Source: Pseudoalteromonas sp. XMcav2-N
GTDB taxonomy: Bacteria > Pseudomonadota > Gammaproteobacteria > Enterobacterales > Alteromonadaceae
NCBI RefSeq assembly: GCF_024124545.1
Contig: NZ_JAMXSF010000007.1
Location: 124,001 to 188,000, forward strand
Direction: 5' to 3'
DNA: 64,000 nt
Under the pieces are notes generated by a model that ran no database searches, was not told where the DNA came from, and saw only the letters and a program-made list of their open reading frames with translations. The position numbers and the translations under genes were made by a program. How positions within the stretch are numbered: position 1 is the stretch's first letter; each line of letters begins with the position of its first letter. Positions 49,587 through 58,504 of the stretch are shown one piece after another.

Positions 49587-50348
49587 CTAATCTCTTAGGC
49601 GGATCTCAAACTTATCAGAGTAGCGCTCCTGAACCGCTTTTGCTGAACTGCCACTGGCATAGCTGGGATCGACACTACCTCGGCGAGTGCGGGCAAGATA
49701 AAAATCAGCACTGCAAGCCTGGCGGGTATTGATCACGCTATCCTTCAATCCTTCAATAGCATCCAGGTCGATAGTGAGGCTACCATCGTCTGAAAGCTGG
49801 TCATTACTGACGTAAATAAAGATGGGGTCGCCATCATTTCTCTTACATTCAATAGACAACTTACTCTCAAGTTCAGTATCGTCTTCTGTACCCGGTGTCC
49901 ATGACAGCGTCACTGTGTCAGTGACCGAGAATGACTGATTTTTTTGCGGCGTGATAATATTAAATGGCTTCGGCAATTGCATTGTCGATGTCAGGGTTTG
50001 GTTTTCAGACGCTCTGGTAAAGTCGACAGTAAACTCTGTGCCACCAGACGTGACATCGAAGATTGCACGATAGTCCACGTCGAATAGCTCTTCATCTTCG
50101 ACCATAATCTGACTGATACTGCCTGCTTTTGCGATTAGTTTGTCACTGGAAGTCAGCCGTATATTGTTGCCATTCGGGCCATCAATGTTTAACTCAGCAA
50201 TGACACGAGATGTTTCCCCTTGTGTTGTCACGTAGATTTTTGACCAGATAGCCTCCGTTTTTACATTTTCGGAGTCAGTGGTTTCGGTGGAGCATGCCAG
50301 CAATGCTGAACAAGCCAACGCCAAAACGGAAAGTTTTACACTATTCAT
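49587..50348 (-). CDS. Hypothetical lipoprotein
   Basis: A 253-residue lipoprotein with signal MNSVKLSVLALACSALLACS; the lipobox LLAC places the lipid on Cys19. The mature protein is beta-rich, and a segment NIITPQKNQSFSVTDTVTLS resembles an Ig-like/fibronectin strand start. It has two further Cys (SIECKRND and RQACSADF). There is no enzymatic motif. AAGGG lies upstream of the ATG. It is divergent from the broken kinase gene, with a 217-bp gap that holds the promoters. Confidence 0.78.
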   Translation of the reverse strand: MNSVKLSVLALACSALLACSTETTDSENVKTEAIWSKIYVTTQGETSRVIAELNIDGPNGNNIRLTSSDKLIAKAGSISQIMVEDEELFDVDYRAIFDVTSGGTEFTVDFTRASENQTLTSTMQLPKPFNIITPQKNQSFSVTDTVTLSWTPGTEDDTELESKLSIECKRNDGDPIFIYVSNDQLSDDGSLTIDLDAIEGLKDSVINTRQACSADFYLARTRRGSVDPSYASGSSAKAVQERYSDKFEIRLRD

Positions 50349-50565
50349 TGTTGTCCCTTACAGGTCTGTGTCATTAATGGCTCCATTCTAATCACGAATC
50401 AGCGCAAAAAAAAATGGTGTTTTACATTTTAAAACAAACAAACTGGTTTTTAAAACAATGAATATCTTGCTGAATTAAGGGGAATAACACGAGCAGCTCC
50501 CGGTGTTAAGGTGAGTTTTGTTGCTATGCTTTACATGTAACAGTGGTGTTGAGGATTAAGGCTTT

Positions 50566-52584
50566 ATGTATATACGTAATGCAATGTGGGTATGGGCATT
50601 GGTATCCGGCATTGTGCTGGCAACGCCATATACTGAAGCGGAATTTGAACAATTAAGGGCACAAATTCGCATCACATCTGCTCAGTCACCGTCAAAGGCA
50701 ATCGGTGTGACGGATGATATGCTTACCGAGCATGGTGAGAAATTATCAACAAGACAGAAAATCCGACTACTTTACGGTAAAGCCTGGTTTCAGATCCAGA
50801 CGGACGATATTGAAGGGGCTATTGTGACTCTGTCAGTTTGCAAACGGATGAGCAAAGAAATCTCAGAACCGACGATATTATTTAGTTACTACAGTCTCAC
50901 CGCAGGTGCATTAACTCGCATGAGTATGTACGAAAGAGCGCTGGAAAACTATCTCGAAAGCCACCGATTAGCAGGCTTAATGGACACTGAACTATATCTG
51001 CGCCAAACCGAAAATAACATAGGTAATGTCTATTTAAAACTCGGTCGATATGAGGATGCTAAGGTCTATTTCGAACGGTTTTACGAGGATGCTAAGGAGA
51101 GAGAACTGCCTCAGCAGATGGGAGTTGGGTTAAATAACCTTGGCGAGGTCTATTTTGGTCTGAAGGACTACCAAAAAGCCTTGGTATTCCATACCAATAG
51201 CCTGAGTTTGAGGAAGGAAAATGAGCTCACCTATCATAGTTCCTGGTCACATCATAATTTAGGCAGAACTTACCTGGCATTGGGCAATATTGAGTTGGCA
51301 GAGCAACATTTGGTATCTGCAGTGGCGTTGCGCAAGCAGAGTAACGCCGTAGCGGACAGTATAGCTCCTCAGATAGAGTTGATTAGACTCAAACTTCAAC
51401 AACAAGGTCATCGCGAGCTGGAGCCTTTGATCCACGAAGTGATTTCATTAAGCAGCCAACATGAGCGGTTTCAAGAAAAAGTGGAAGCCTATCAATTATT
51501 GGTTGATTACTATAACCAGATACAGGACTGGAAAAATGCTCTGAGCGCATCTGATTTATACATGCAAAGTAAATTCGACTTTTTGCAACGTCAGGCTGAA
51601 ACCGGCGTGGCATTTTATGCAGCTCAAATGAACCTGGCGATGAAAGAGCGGGATATTGCTTAGTTAACGCAAGAAAACACTCTCTACCAGCTTCATACTC
51701 AGGCAGCAAGAGACCAGCTTATCTTAGTGCTGGTTTCGGCATGTATCATAGTCTGCCTGAGTTTGTACTTTATGCGCAGGATCAGAACAAAGAATCAGGC
51801 GTTAACAGAAACGTTGAGCAACCTTAAAGCCACGCAAAAGCAGCTTTTGGAATCCGAGAAAATGTCAGCAATGACCACGCTGGTTTCCGGCATGGCCCAT
51901 CAATAATTAAACACGCCACTTGGTTTGGTGGTTACTTCGGCATCTTGTCTCGAAGACAAACTCAAAGACATAAGCACATTGCTTAATGATCAAAAACTCA
52001 GTGCTAAACAGTTAAAGGGGTTTCTCGAAGATGCATCAGAGATGCTTTCAATGACAGCAAAAAACGCTAGCCGGGCAGCCGATCTTATCGCTCGCTATAA
52101 AATGGTTGCAGCGTCCTTAGATACCAGTGATGCAGTAAATTTTGACGTACTGGATTATCTTAAGCAACGGGGGACTTTGATAGGGCAAAGCCTTGATCAG
52201 AGTATCACGCTGGATGTTTACGGCTCGCCCTGTCAGGTTGTTTCTCATCCTGAAGCTTTGCTCAAGGTTATCTCTCAATTGGTGAATAATTCCTGTGTTC
52301 ATGGGTTTGTGGACCAGCCCTTCGGAAAAATTACTATTGAAGTAAAGGATGAGGGGGAAAACGTGATGGTGGTCTACGAAGACAATGGTGTGGGGATCGG
52401 TGAAGTTGACCAGCAACAAATGTTTGACCCGTTTTATACGAGTCAACTTGGACAAGGAAAACTGGGTTTAGGCCTTAATATTGCCTATAACTCTGTTGCG
52501 CAAGTTTTAAAAGGCAGCATACATTATGAGCACAAAGAACAAGGTGCGAGGTTCGTAATACGATTTCCTAAAACCCAGCAATAA
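50566..52584 (+). pseudogene. TPR sensor histidine kinase interrupted by two in-frame stop codons
   Basis: One frame of 672 codons encodes a complete kinase but for TAG at 51661-51663 and TAA at 51904-51906. In order: signal peptide (MYIRNAMWVWALVSGIVLAT), about seven TPRs (residues 60-330), a membrane helix (LILVLVSACIIVCLSLYF), a coiled coil, the H-box VSGMAHQ-stop-LNTPLG and a HATPase domain (NNSCVHGF, EDNGVGIG, GKLGLGLNIA). Without the TAA codon the H-box would read GMAHQLNTPLG, a perfect match to the HxLNTPLG family; the TAA can be explained by tandem duplication of AAT. No frameshift is present, so the damage is recent. The first part could still make a secreted TPR protein. Confidence 0.85.
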
Positions 52585-52885
52585 CGCCAATCATCGGCGA
52601 CATTGAGTCTGCCTGGCGGGTAGCCTAAGCCAAAACGGCCCAGTTCAAAATACCAATCAGGCACATATTTTTTTCCTTTTAATCAAGAGTTATCCAGGGA
52701 AAATGGCGAGTAAATGTGTTTTAGTGGTCAAAAAGGGTAGTAATAAAAGCGTAAATAATGACCTTTTTCATAGGATGATGTGATTATGTTTGATTCGCAG
52801 TCTCTAATTTTGAAACTAAAAGACACTGCTAGACAAAATAGAGCTGAAGAACCGGAACAATTTTCACTAATGAGAAGGAAACACT
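52585..52885. other. 301-bp intergenic region before the carboxypeptidase gene
   Basis: This region is AT-rich and probably holds the carboxypeptidase promoter. I see no terminator hairpin for the kinase pseudogene. A 54-codon frame beginning at 52786 overlaps the next gene out of frame and is not convincing. Confidence 0.5.
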
Positions 52886-55108
52886 ATGAAAAAAAGCTTA
52901 TTAAGTATGCTCCTGTTGAGTACGGTCAGCACAATGGCCACCGCTCATAAGGGAGCTGAAGTTGATCATTCATCTGCATACTTACCATCAAACCAATCGC
53001 AATCTATTTATCAACTGGCGTTTACCAGCGCTGAGCAAAAAGCAGATTATCTTGCCCAATATCACGATGCTATGGTTGAAGTTCGAGAGCGATATTTGCT
53101 ACTGACGTTAAGTCAGACTGAATTTGATACGTTACGTAACGCCGGGGCATTGATTTTTTCCCGTCCAGATGTAGCCGCTCAGGGCCATGTTTCACCCAAC
53201 ACATTCACGCGTTCTGTCAGTATGGAACAGGAATCCGGCATTCCTAACTTTCCTTGCTACCCCACGTTGGCAGAAACTCATCAAATGGCTCAGCAACTTG
53301 CAGACACATACCCCGATTTTGTCGAGCTAAAGCAGATAGGTCCATCCTGGGAAAAAAGCCAGGGGCTGGGTGGGCATGATCTGACTGTGCTGATTTTAAA
53401 AAATAAACAGAAAAATAAGTGGCGCAAACGCCCTGCTTTATATATGCAGGGCGCTCTGCATGCCAGAGAATATACACCGGGTGCAACAACAATCAAGTTT
53501 GCTAAGTACTTGCTTGAGAACCGCGAAACGAATGCTGATGTGAATTGGATACTGAACCAGCGAGAGATCCATATTCTGTTAATAGCGAACCCAGACGGCC
53601 GGATTCAGGCCGAGCAAGGATTATCTTGGCGAAAAAATACCAATTCTGCTTATTGCGCCATTGATGAGAGTATGCGTGGAGTCGATCTTAATCGTAATTT
53701 CGATTTTGCCTGGGCATCGCCTATCGGTGGGTCAACAGATGACCAATGTGCGGCGACTTTTCATGGTCCCAGTGCAGCTTCCGAGCCTGAAACACAAGCG
53801 ATTCAGGCATATCTTCATTCTTTGTTCCGTGACAGGCGGGGCGATCAGATCACTGACCCCGCGCCACTGAACACCCAGGGTGTGTTTCTCGATTTACATA
53901 GCTTCAGCCGTTATGTTATGTGGCCCTGGTCTAGTGAACTCACTCCAGGACCAAATGACCCGCAACTGTCCATGATGGGGCACAGACTGGCAGCCTACAA
54001 TAATTATCTGGCATTTCAGACTAAAGAACGCTTTAAAACAGGCGGGTCTGCAGATGGCTATGCTTATGGCCAACTTGGTGTAGCTGCCTTTACTTTTGAG
54101 CTGGGCAACACTTTCTTTGAAAGCTGTGCCAACTTTGAAGGGGAAATATTCCCTAATAATCTGAATGCACTGATATATGCAGCAAAAGTGGCAAATCGCC
54201 CTTACAAACTGCCGGGAGGGCCGCAAATTGTCGATCTCAGGTTACAAGGTGCAGGCCGTGAAGCCATACCAGCGGGCGCGCCTGTACAGATTAAGGCGAT
54301 TATAGCGGATGATCATTTTGGTCCTTCTCTGGTCGGAGAGGCACCACCGAGCGATGCGATTAAAAAAGTGGAACTGGTCATCAGGAAGAAAGGTCGACAC
54401 TTTAAGCGACGAATTCTGTTGCCTGCTGCGGATGGCCTTTTCGACACTGCACGCGAGACCGTTGATTATATGCTTGATACAAGCCGCTGGCGCAATGGAA
54501 AATATACCCTCACGCTACGTGCACAGGATAGTTCTGGCCAGTGGGGCACCAAATATGCAAAATTTCTTACCATCGACAATTCAGCGGGTGCGGCCAATGC
54601 GGCGCCGGTGGCTGATTTCACCTCCCAGTGTGGTTATGGCGTTTGTAGCTTTAATGGTGCGGTGAGTCAGGATGACAGGGAAGGGCTGACGTATCGTTGG
54701 ACGTTTGAAGGCGCACGTTTTTCTGGTACCTATCATGGCCAGCAGGTGGAAATAGAGTACTTTTCTGCGGGGAACTACCGGTTAACTTTGCAAGTTGAAG
54801 ATAGCCATGGTTATCAGGATATAAAAACAGCGCACCTGGAACTCGATGGCCTGCGTCCACCCGTGGCTCAGTTTGATTATCAATGCAATGGGTTAACATG
54901 TGATTTTGACTCGTCGGCTTCCTACGATCCGGATGGTGAGATCATCGCGCGCTATTGGCAATTTGGTAGTGACGCGCCGTTTGCGCTGGGCACAGAAAAA
55001 ATGACGCATACTTTCGAGCAAGCGGGAGAGTATACGATTACATTTGTCGTTGTCGATAATCACTACGAATACCACGAAATCTATCGGACTATTTCAGTAG
55101 GTGAATAA
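52886..55108 (+). CDS. Secreted M14 zinc carboxypeptidase with two PKD domains
   Basis: A 740-residue exported metallocarboxypeptidase. The signal peptide is MKKSLLSMLLLSTVSTMATA. The M14 domain (about 115-455) has zinc ligands His192 and Glu195 in GALHAREYTPG and His338 in LDLHSFSRY, substrate-binding Arg/Asn residues in GVDLNRNFDFAW, and catalytic Glu405 in FTFELGNTFFESC. A beta domain (~465-565) is followed by two PKD domains, APVADFTSQCGYGVCSFNG and PPVAQFDYQCNGLTCDFDS, each with a Cys pair. It should remove C-terminal residues from extracellular peptides. AAGGA precedes the ATG. It is complete, with a propeptide-like region at 27-110. Confidence 0.93.
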   Translation: MKKSLLSMLLLSTVSTMATAHKGAEVDHSSAYLPSNQSQSIYQLAFTSAEQKADYLAQYHDAMVEVRERYLLLTLSQTEFDTLRNAGALIFSRPDVAAQGHVSPNTFTRSVSMEQESGIPNFPCYPTLAETHQMAQQLADTYPDFVELKQIGPSWEKSQGLGGHDLTVLILKNKQKNKWRKRPALYMQGALHAREYTPGATTIKFAKYLLENRETNADVNWILNQREIHILLIANPDGRIQAEQGLSWRKNTNSAYCAIDESMRGVDLNRNFDFAWASPIGGSTDDQCAATFHGPSAASEPETQAIQAYLHSLFRDRRGDQITDPAPLNTQGVFLDLHSFSRYVMWPWSSELTPGPNDPQLSMMGHRLAAYNNYLAFQTKERFKTGGSADGYAYGQLGVAAFTFELGNTFFESCANFEGEIFPNNLNALIYAAKVANRPYKLPGGPQIVDLRLQGAGREAIPAGAPVQIKAIIADDHFGPSLVGEAPPSDAIKKVELVIRKKGRHFKRRILLPAADGLFDTARETVDYMLDTSRWRNGKYTLTLRAQDSSGQWGTKYAKFLTIDNSAGAANAAPVADFTSQCGYGVCSFNGAVSQDDREGLTYRWTFEGARFSGTYHGQQVEIEYFSAGNYRLTLQVEDSHGYQDIKTAHLELDGLRPPVAQFDYQCNGLTCDFDSSASYDPDGEIIARYWQFGSDAPFALGTEKMTHTFEQAGEYTITFVVVDNHYEYHEIYRTISVGE

Positions 55109-55131
55109 CTTCGCGGTGAGTGAAAAAATTA

Positions 55132-55155
55132 CAGGGCGCACTTAGGTGCGCCCTG
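55132..55155 (-). terminator. Bidirectional hairpin, terminator of the M20 hydrolase gene
   Basis: CAGGGCGCAC (55132-55141), loop TTAG, GTGCGCCCTG (55146-55155): a perfect 10-bp stem. On the minus strand it is followed by TAATTTTTTC, a proper T-tract; the plus side is weak. Confidence 0.88.
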
Positions 55156-55169
55156 TTCGGTTATCCAGC

Positions 55170-56714
55170 TCAGAGTTTTTCATTGAGCACGGAAGTGATG
55201 ATTGCGATACCTTCGATAAAATGCCCAACCCTCAGATTTTCATTTGGGCTGTGCTGGTTATTGTCGCTGTTGACACTGGCGACAATGGCGGCAGGAATAT
55301 CCAGAGTATCCACTATCGGGGCTATGGGGATTGAACCACCACCGGAGCGCAGCACTATAGGTGATTTGCCCAGCAGTTTAGTGACCCCCTTGATTGCCAT
55401 TTGGCCCGCCGCTGAGTCAGGTTCACTGCGAAACGCACCATATATCTCGCGCGATGCCATAGTCACTATGTAAGGATGTTGTGCACGCTCAGCATCAGTC
55501 GGTGCTCTGTCGATGACATAATAGCCCTGTTTCTCAATATGCTGACGTACAAGCTGGATCAATCGGCCGGCGTCAGACTCTTTAACCAGGCGAATATCCA
55601 TTGCGGCAGTTGCGGTGGCTGGCACTATGGTTCTGGCCTGTTTACCAACCCAGGCACTGCTTAGTCCCCTGATATTTAACGAGGGATATTGGATAGATTC
55701 CTGTAAACTTGCACCAACGTCATCCGCTTGCGAAAAGCCTAGTTTTTTCATGATCTGCTGTTCATCATCCGGAACAGTGGCAAGCTGTGCTTTGAGTTCA
55801 TCTGACAGGGTGATCCCGTCGTAAAAGCCTGGAATAAGCACTTTACCTTGCTGTGACTTCATTGAGCCCAATATCTGAGCAAGGTGAAGCGCTGGATTGG
55901 GAGCATAGTTGCCATAGTGCCCGCTGTGCTGAGGCTTACGGGGGCCATATGTTGTGAGCTGGACCGTGGCAATGCCGCGTGCACCCATAGTGATCGTTGG
56001 TTTATTCGTCTGGTGTGGCGGACCATCGAAAATGAGCAATAAATCGGCGCTGAGCTTGTCTTTGTAGGCTTTTATGGCTGCGGGTAAATTAGGGGAGCCC
56101 TGCTCCTCTTCAGTATCCATGATGATCTTAAGATTGTAATTGGGTGAAGCTTGCTGGCCATCTAATATGTCCAGTGCCGTAATAAACTGTGCGATTGGGC
56201 CTTTCGAGTCAGCTGCCGAACGTGCAAATATACGCCAGTTAGGATCCAGCTTTTGTGCTGAGTCGGGCCATGGGCGCGTTTCCCACTGGCCATTAATAAG
56301 TTGTTTTAACTCTGCCGTGTAGGGATCAGGCTGATCCCAGGCTGAGTTGTCGACCGGCTGACCATCTGCCTGTAAGTAAACCAGCACTGTTTTACTTGCG
56401 CCCGGTACCAGGCGCTCGGCATAAACGATGGGACTGCCAGACATTTTAAGCTTTTGTACGTTAAACGCCCGGCGAGAAAATTCCTGCATTAACCAGGCCG
56501 ACAGTTTTTCAATATCGTTGGGGTAATTGGCATCGTTCGGCAGGCTGAGCAGTTCACGATATCGAGCGATGGCTTGCGGGGTTTTGAGTTCAACTTGCTG
56601 TTGAATTTGTGACACTGACAGAGACTTGTTTGCCTGTGCAAGTGGTATTGTGAAAGCGGTACAACTGACAAGCAATGCAGAAGTTAACCGCGTACTGACT
56701 AAGTGCTTTAACAT
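55170..56714 (-). CDS. Exported M20-family metallohydrolase with altered first metal motif
   Basis: A 514-residue exported protein with signal MLKHLVSTRLTSALLVSCTA ending near AQA|NKS. The M20 catalytic core is present: Asp in ARSAADSKGPI, the Glu pair in MDTEEEQGSPNL, and His in NSDNNQHSPNENLR, with a dimerisation (lid) domain between. The first motif, normally GH-x-D-x-QPVD, reads YLQADGQPVD, with Gln in place of the first ligand His. It probably acts as a dipeptidase or aminoacylase. I choose the ATG at 56712-56714, nine bases after AAGGA, over one three codons earlier that touches the ribosome site. A hairpin terminator follows. Confidence 0.87.
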   Translation of the reverse strand: MLKHLVSTRLTSALLVSCTAFTIPLAQANKSLSVSQIQQQVELKTPQAIARYRELLSLPNDANYPNDIEKLSAWLMQEFSRRAFNVQKLKMSGSPIVYAERLVPGASKTVLVYLQADGQPVDNSAWDQPDPYTAELKQLINGQWETRPWPDSAQKLDPNWRIFARSAADSKGPIAQFITALDILDGQQASPNYNLKIIMDTEEEQGSPNLPAAIKAYKDKLSADLLLIFDGPPHQTNKPTITMGARGIATVQLTTYGPRKPQHSGHYGNYAPNPALHLAQILGSMKSQQGKVLIPGFYDGITLSDELKAQLATVPDDEQQIMKKLGFSQADDVGASLQESIQYPSLNIRGLSSAWVGKQARTIVPATATAAMDIRLVKESDAGRLIQLVRQHIEKQGYYVIDRAPTDAERAQHPYIVTMASREIYGAFRSEPDSAAGQMAIKGVTKLLGKSPIVLRSGGGSIPIAPIVDTLDIPAAIVASVNSDNNQHSPNENLRVGHFIEGIAIITSVLNEKL

Positions 56715-56961
56715 TATTATCATTCCTTTTTTACACCAGTTGTAGCGAAACCCATTGTGTTAGAAAAGCTTTTAGAGACCACATGTACTTATTGTGCGTT
56801 AAACCACCATCTTTGTTAAATTCAGGTAGCTTTTTGCAAGCTAAAAAGCGAAGAGAAGAGAGTATGTTTGAAACAAAAAATTAACCATATTGACGCTTGT
56901 TTGTTGTTTTATTCGTCTAGTTTTACGACCGCTAAGTACCAAAATAACAAGGAAAAAGTAG

Positions 56962-58020
56962 ATGAAACAAGCATATAAATTAGCACTCTTTTCCATTGCA
57001 GGGCTGACTGTTCAGCAAGCCCATGCCGGAACAACCACACTAAACCTGACTAAGCCTACCGGCAACCCGAACGCGCCACAAAAGCTTCGTACGATAAGCC
57101 TGGGTTCACTGGCGGACAATTTGTTTTCTGATATGAGGCAGCTTGAACTGGAGACCGAGGCAGATATTCGCCGAGATATCGGTAGTATGAGTGCAGTGAA
57201 AGCGATTTACGCTATTGATGTGGATGCAAAGAATATCTCTGCAACCTTCAGTGGCACCGACAATTATAAAGTACGCTTAACGGTTGGGAACCTCGGCTTG
57301 TATACCAAGGTAAAATTTGATGGTATCAGTGTATTGTGTCCAAGCGTTAATGTTTCTGTTCGTCTGGAAAACTTAAGACCAACAGTGACATACAATTACT
57401 ATACAGGTGCGCTGGAAGACATTGATGTATATTACAACCGAGATGTTGATGTGAGTTGCTCTGGTGGCGTGTTTTCAATTCCGGGGATCAGCCATTTTGT
57501 AAACTACTTTGCATCTGACGCTGCCACAGGTGTGGTAGATGATCTGATTAAGGCAAACCTGCAACAATTTGCACCATTGGAACAGCCTGGCGCATTGTTT
57601 GGTATGCAAGAGATATTGTCAGATAGTCGGGTACGTGGCAATGTCGACGCCGCAGAGCGCTATCTGGACATAGACATCGATAATATCATTGGCAATCTGG
57701 TAACAGGCATGAATTTAACCGTCAGCCTCAACCGGGATGCACATGGTTATGGCAAGCACCAGGCGCATATCGGAGTGTATCAGACAGCGCCAACCATCAC
57801 CGCGGCATGGGGTGGTCAGTTTAATGCCAGTGCGCCAGGTGCTAACCGTATCAGTAAATATGCGTTAAACGGGACCTGGCGTACCAGCAGCTGGACACCA
57901 GGGTTGCTATATAACAATCAGTTTATAGGCGCTATCGCTTATAACCGTGTTTACGGTATTCCGAGCTATCTTGGCCAAAAGCAGGTCACCATTGGTAACT
58001 GTGGCAAAGCGTGTGAATAA
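56962..58020 (+). CDS. Hypothetical secreted protein, 352 aa
   Basis: A 352-residue exported protein with signal MKQAYKLALFSIAGLTVQQAHA and AAGGA eight bases before the ATG. I do not recognise the family. The mature part is beta-rich in the middle (KVRLTVGNLGLYTKVKFDGI, then PTVTYNYYTGALEDIDVYYN) with helices around DDLIKANLQQF. Four Cys occur (LCPSV, VSCSG and the closing GNCGKACE), so disulfides are likely. It could be a lipid-binding (TULIP-like) or host-interaction protein, but this is a guess. It has a 238-bp divergent promoter region shared with the M20 gene and ends at a strong hairpin. Confidence 0.78.
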   Translation: MKQAYKLALFSIAGLTVQQAHAGTTTLNLTKPTGNPNAPQKLRTISLGSLADNLFSDMRQLELETEADIRRDIGSMSAVKAIYAIDVDAKNISATFSGTDNYKVRLTVGNLGLYTKVKFDGISVLCPSVNVSVRLENLRPTVTYNYYTGALEDIDVYYNRDVDVSCSGGVFSIPGISHFVNYFASDAATGVVDDLIKANLQQFAPLEQPGALFGMQEILSDSRVRGNVDAAERYLDIDIDNIIGNLVTGMNLTVSLNRDAHGYGKHQAHIGVYQTAPTITAAWGGQFNASAPGANRISKYALNGTWRTSSWTPGLLYNNQFIGAIAYNRVYGIPSYLGQKQVTIGNCGKACE

Positions 58021-58050
58021 AACCTGCTGATACTCAACATTTTTCTGAAA

Positions 58051-58084
58051 ATAGAATAACAGCCTTTTCAAGCTGTTATTCTAT
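58051..58084. terminator. Bidirectional terminator overlapping the GGCT gene end
   Basis: ATAGAATAACAGC (58051-58063), loop CTTTTCAA, GCTGTTATTCTAT (58072-58084): a perfect 13-bp stem between convergent genes. Its right arm contains the last codons and TAA stop of the GGCT-like gene. Confidence 0.8.
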
Positions 58085-58444
58085 GGTAACCGCATCAAGA
58101 ATGTGAGCCTTTGCACTGGCTGCATAGATCCAACAGGATTCACCTGATTTCAATACGGCCTTTTGCCTGACGTAGTCGTCCACTTCATAGCTGTCAGCGC
58201 GTAGTAATTCTTGTTCGGAAATGGCAAAAACAGTTCCCTCCACTTGATCTGCTTCATCGGCAGTATAGATAAGAATAGGGTGATGTTCTTTACCACTACT
58301 TTTCAATACGTCAGGGTTAGTAATCTTAACCAGGCCAACACGATATCCGACTAACGCATCAGCCTGTCCGTTGAGCAGGCGACCAAACGTGTCGAGTTGT
58401 ACTTGCGCTTGTTGTAACGTGCCATAAGAGAATAAAGCTTCCAT
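58076..58444 (-). CDS. Gamma-glutamylcyclotransferase (AIG2/GGCT)-like protein
   Basis: A 122-residue protein of the GGCT fold. The N-terminal MEALFSYGTLQ is the family's substrate-loop motif (YGTL), followed by AQVQLDTFGRLL, a GYRVGLV strand and EGTVFAISEQELLRADSYEV with the Glu-containing segment typical of the active site, then DYVRQKAVL and WIYAA. Such proteins cyclise gamma-glutamyl compounds or stand as small stress-related enzymes; the substrate is not clear. The start is the ATG at 58442-58444 with AAGGAG upstream. The frame is open nine codons further up, without a ribosome site. Confidence 0.83.
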   Translation of the reverse strand: MEALFSYGTLQQAQVQLDTFGRLLNGQADALVGYRVGLVKITNPDVLKSSGKEHHPILIYTADEADQVEGTVFAISEQELLRADSYEVDDYVRQKAVLKSGESCWIYAASAKAHILDAVTIE

Positions 58445-58504
58445 TAGAGCTCCTTTTGTTTTCTGGCCCACTCTAAATGACTCCTGACCATTCGTAAAGC
58501 GGGT

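Noticed and set aside
52786..52950. A 54-codon plus-strand frame before the carboxypeptidase gene
   Set aside because: It overlaps the carboxypeptidase signal-peptide region out of frame by 65 bp, and its ribosome site is ten bases away. The carboxypeptidase start is much better supported.
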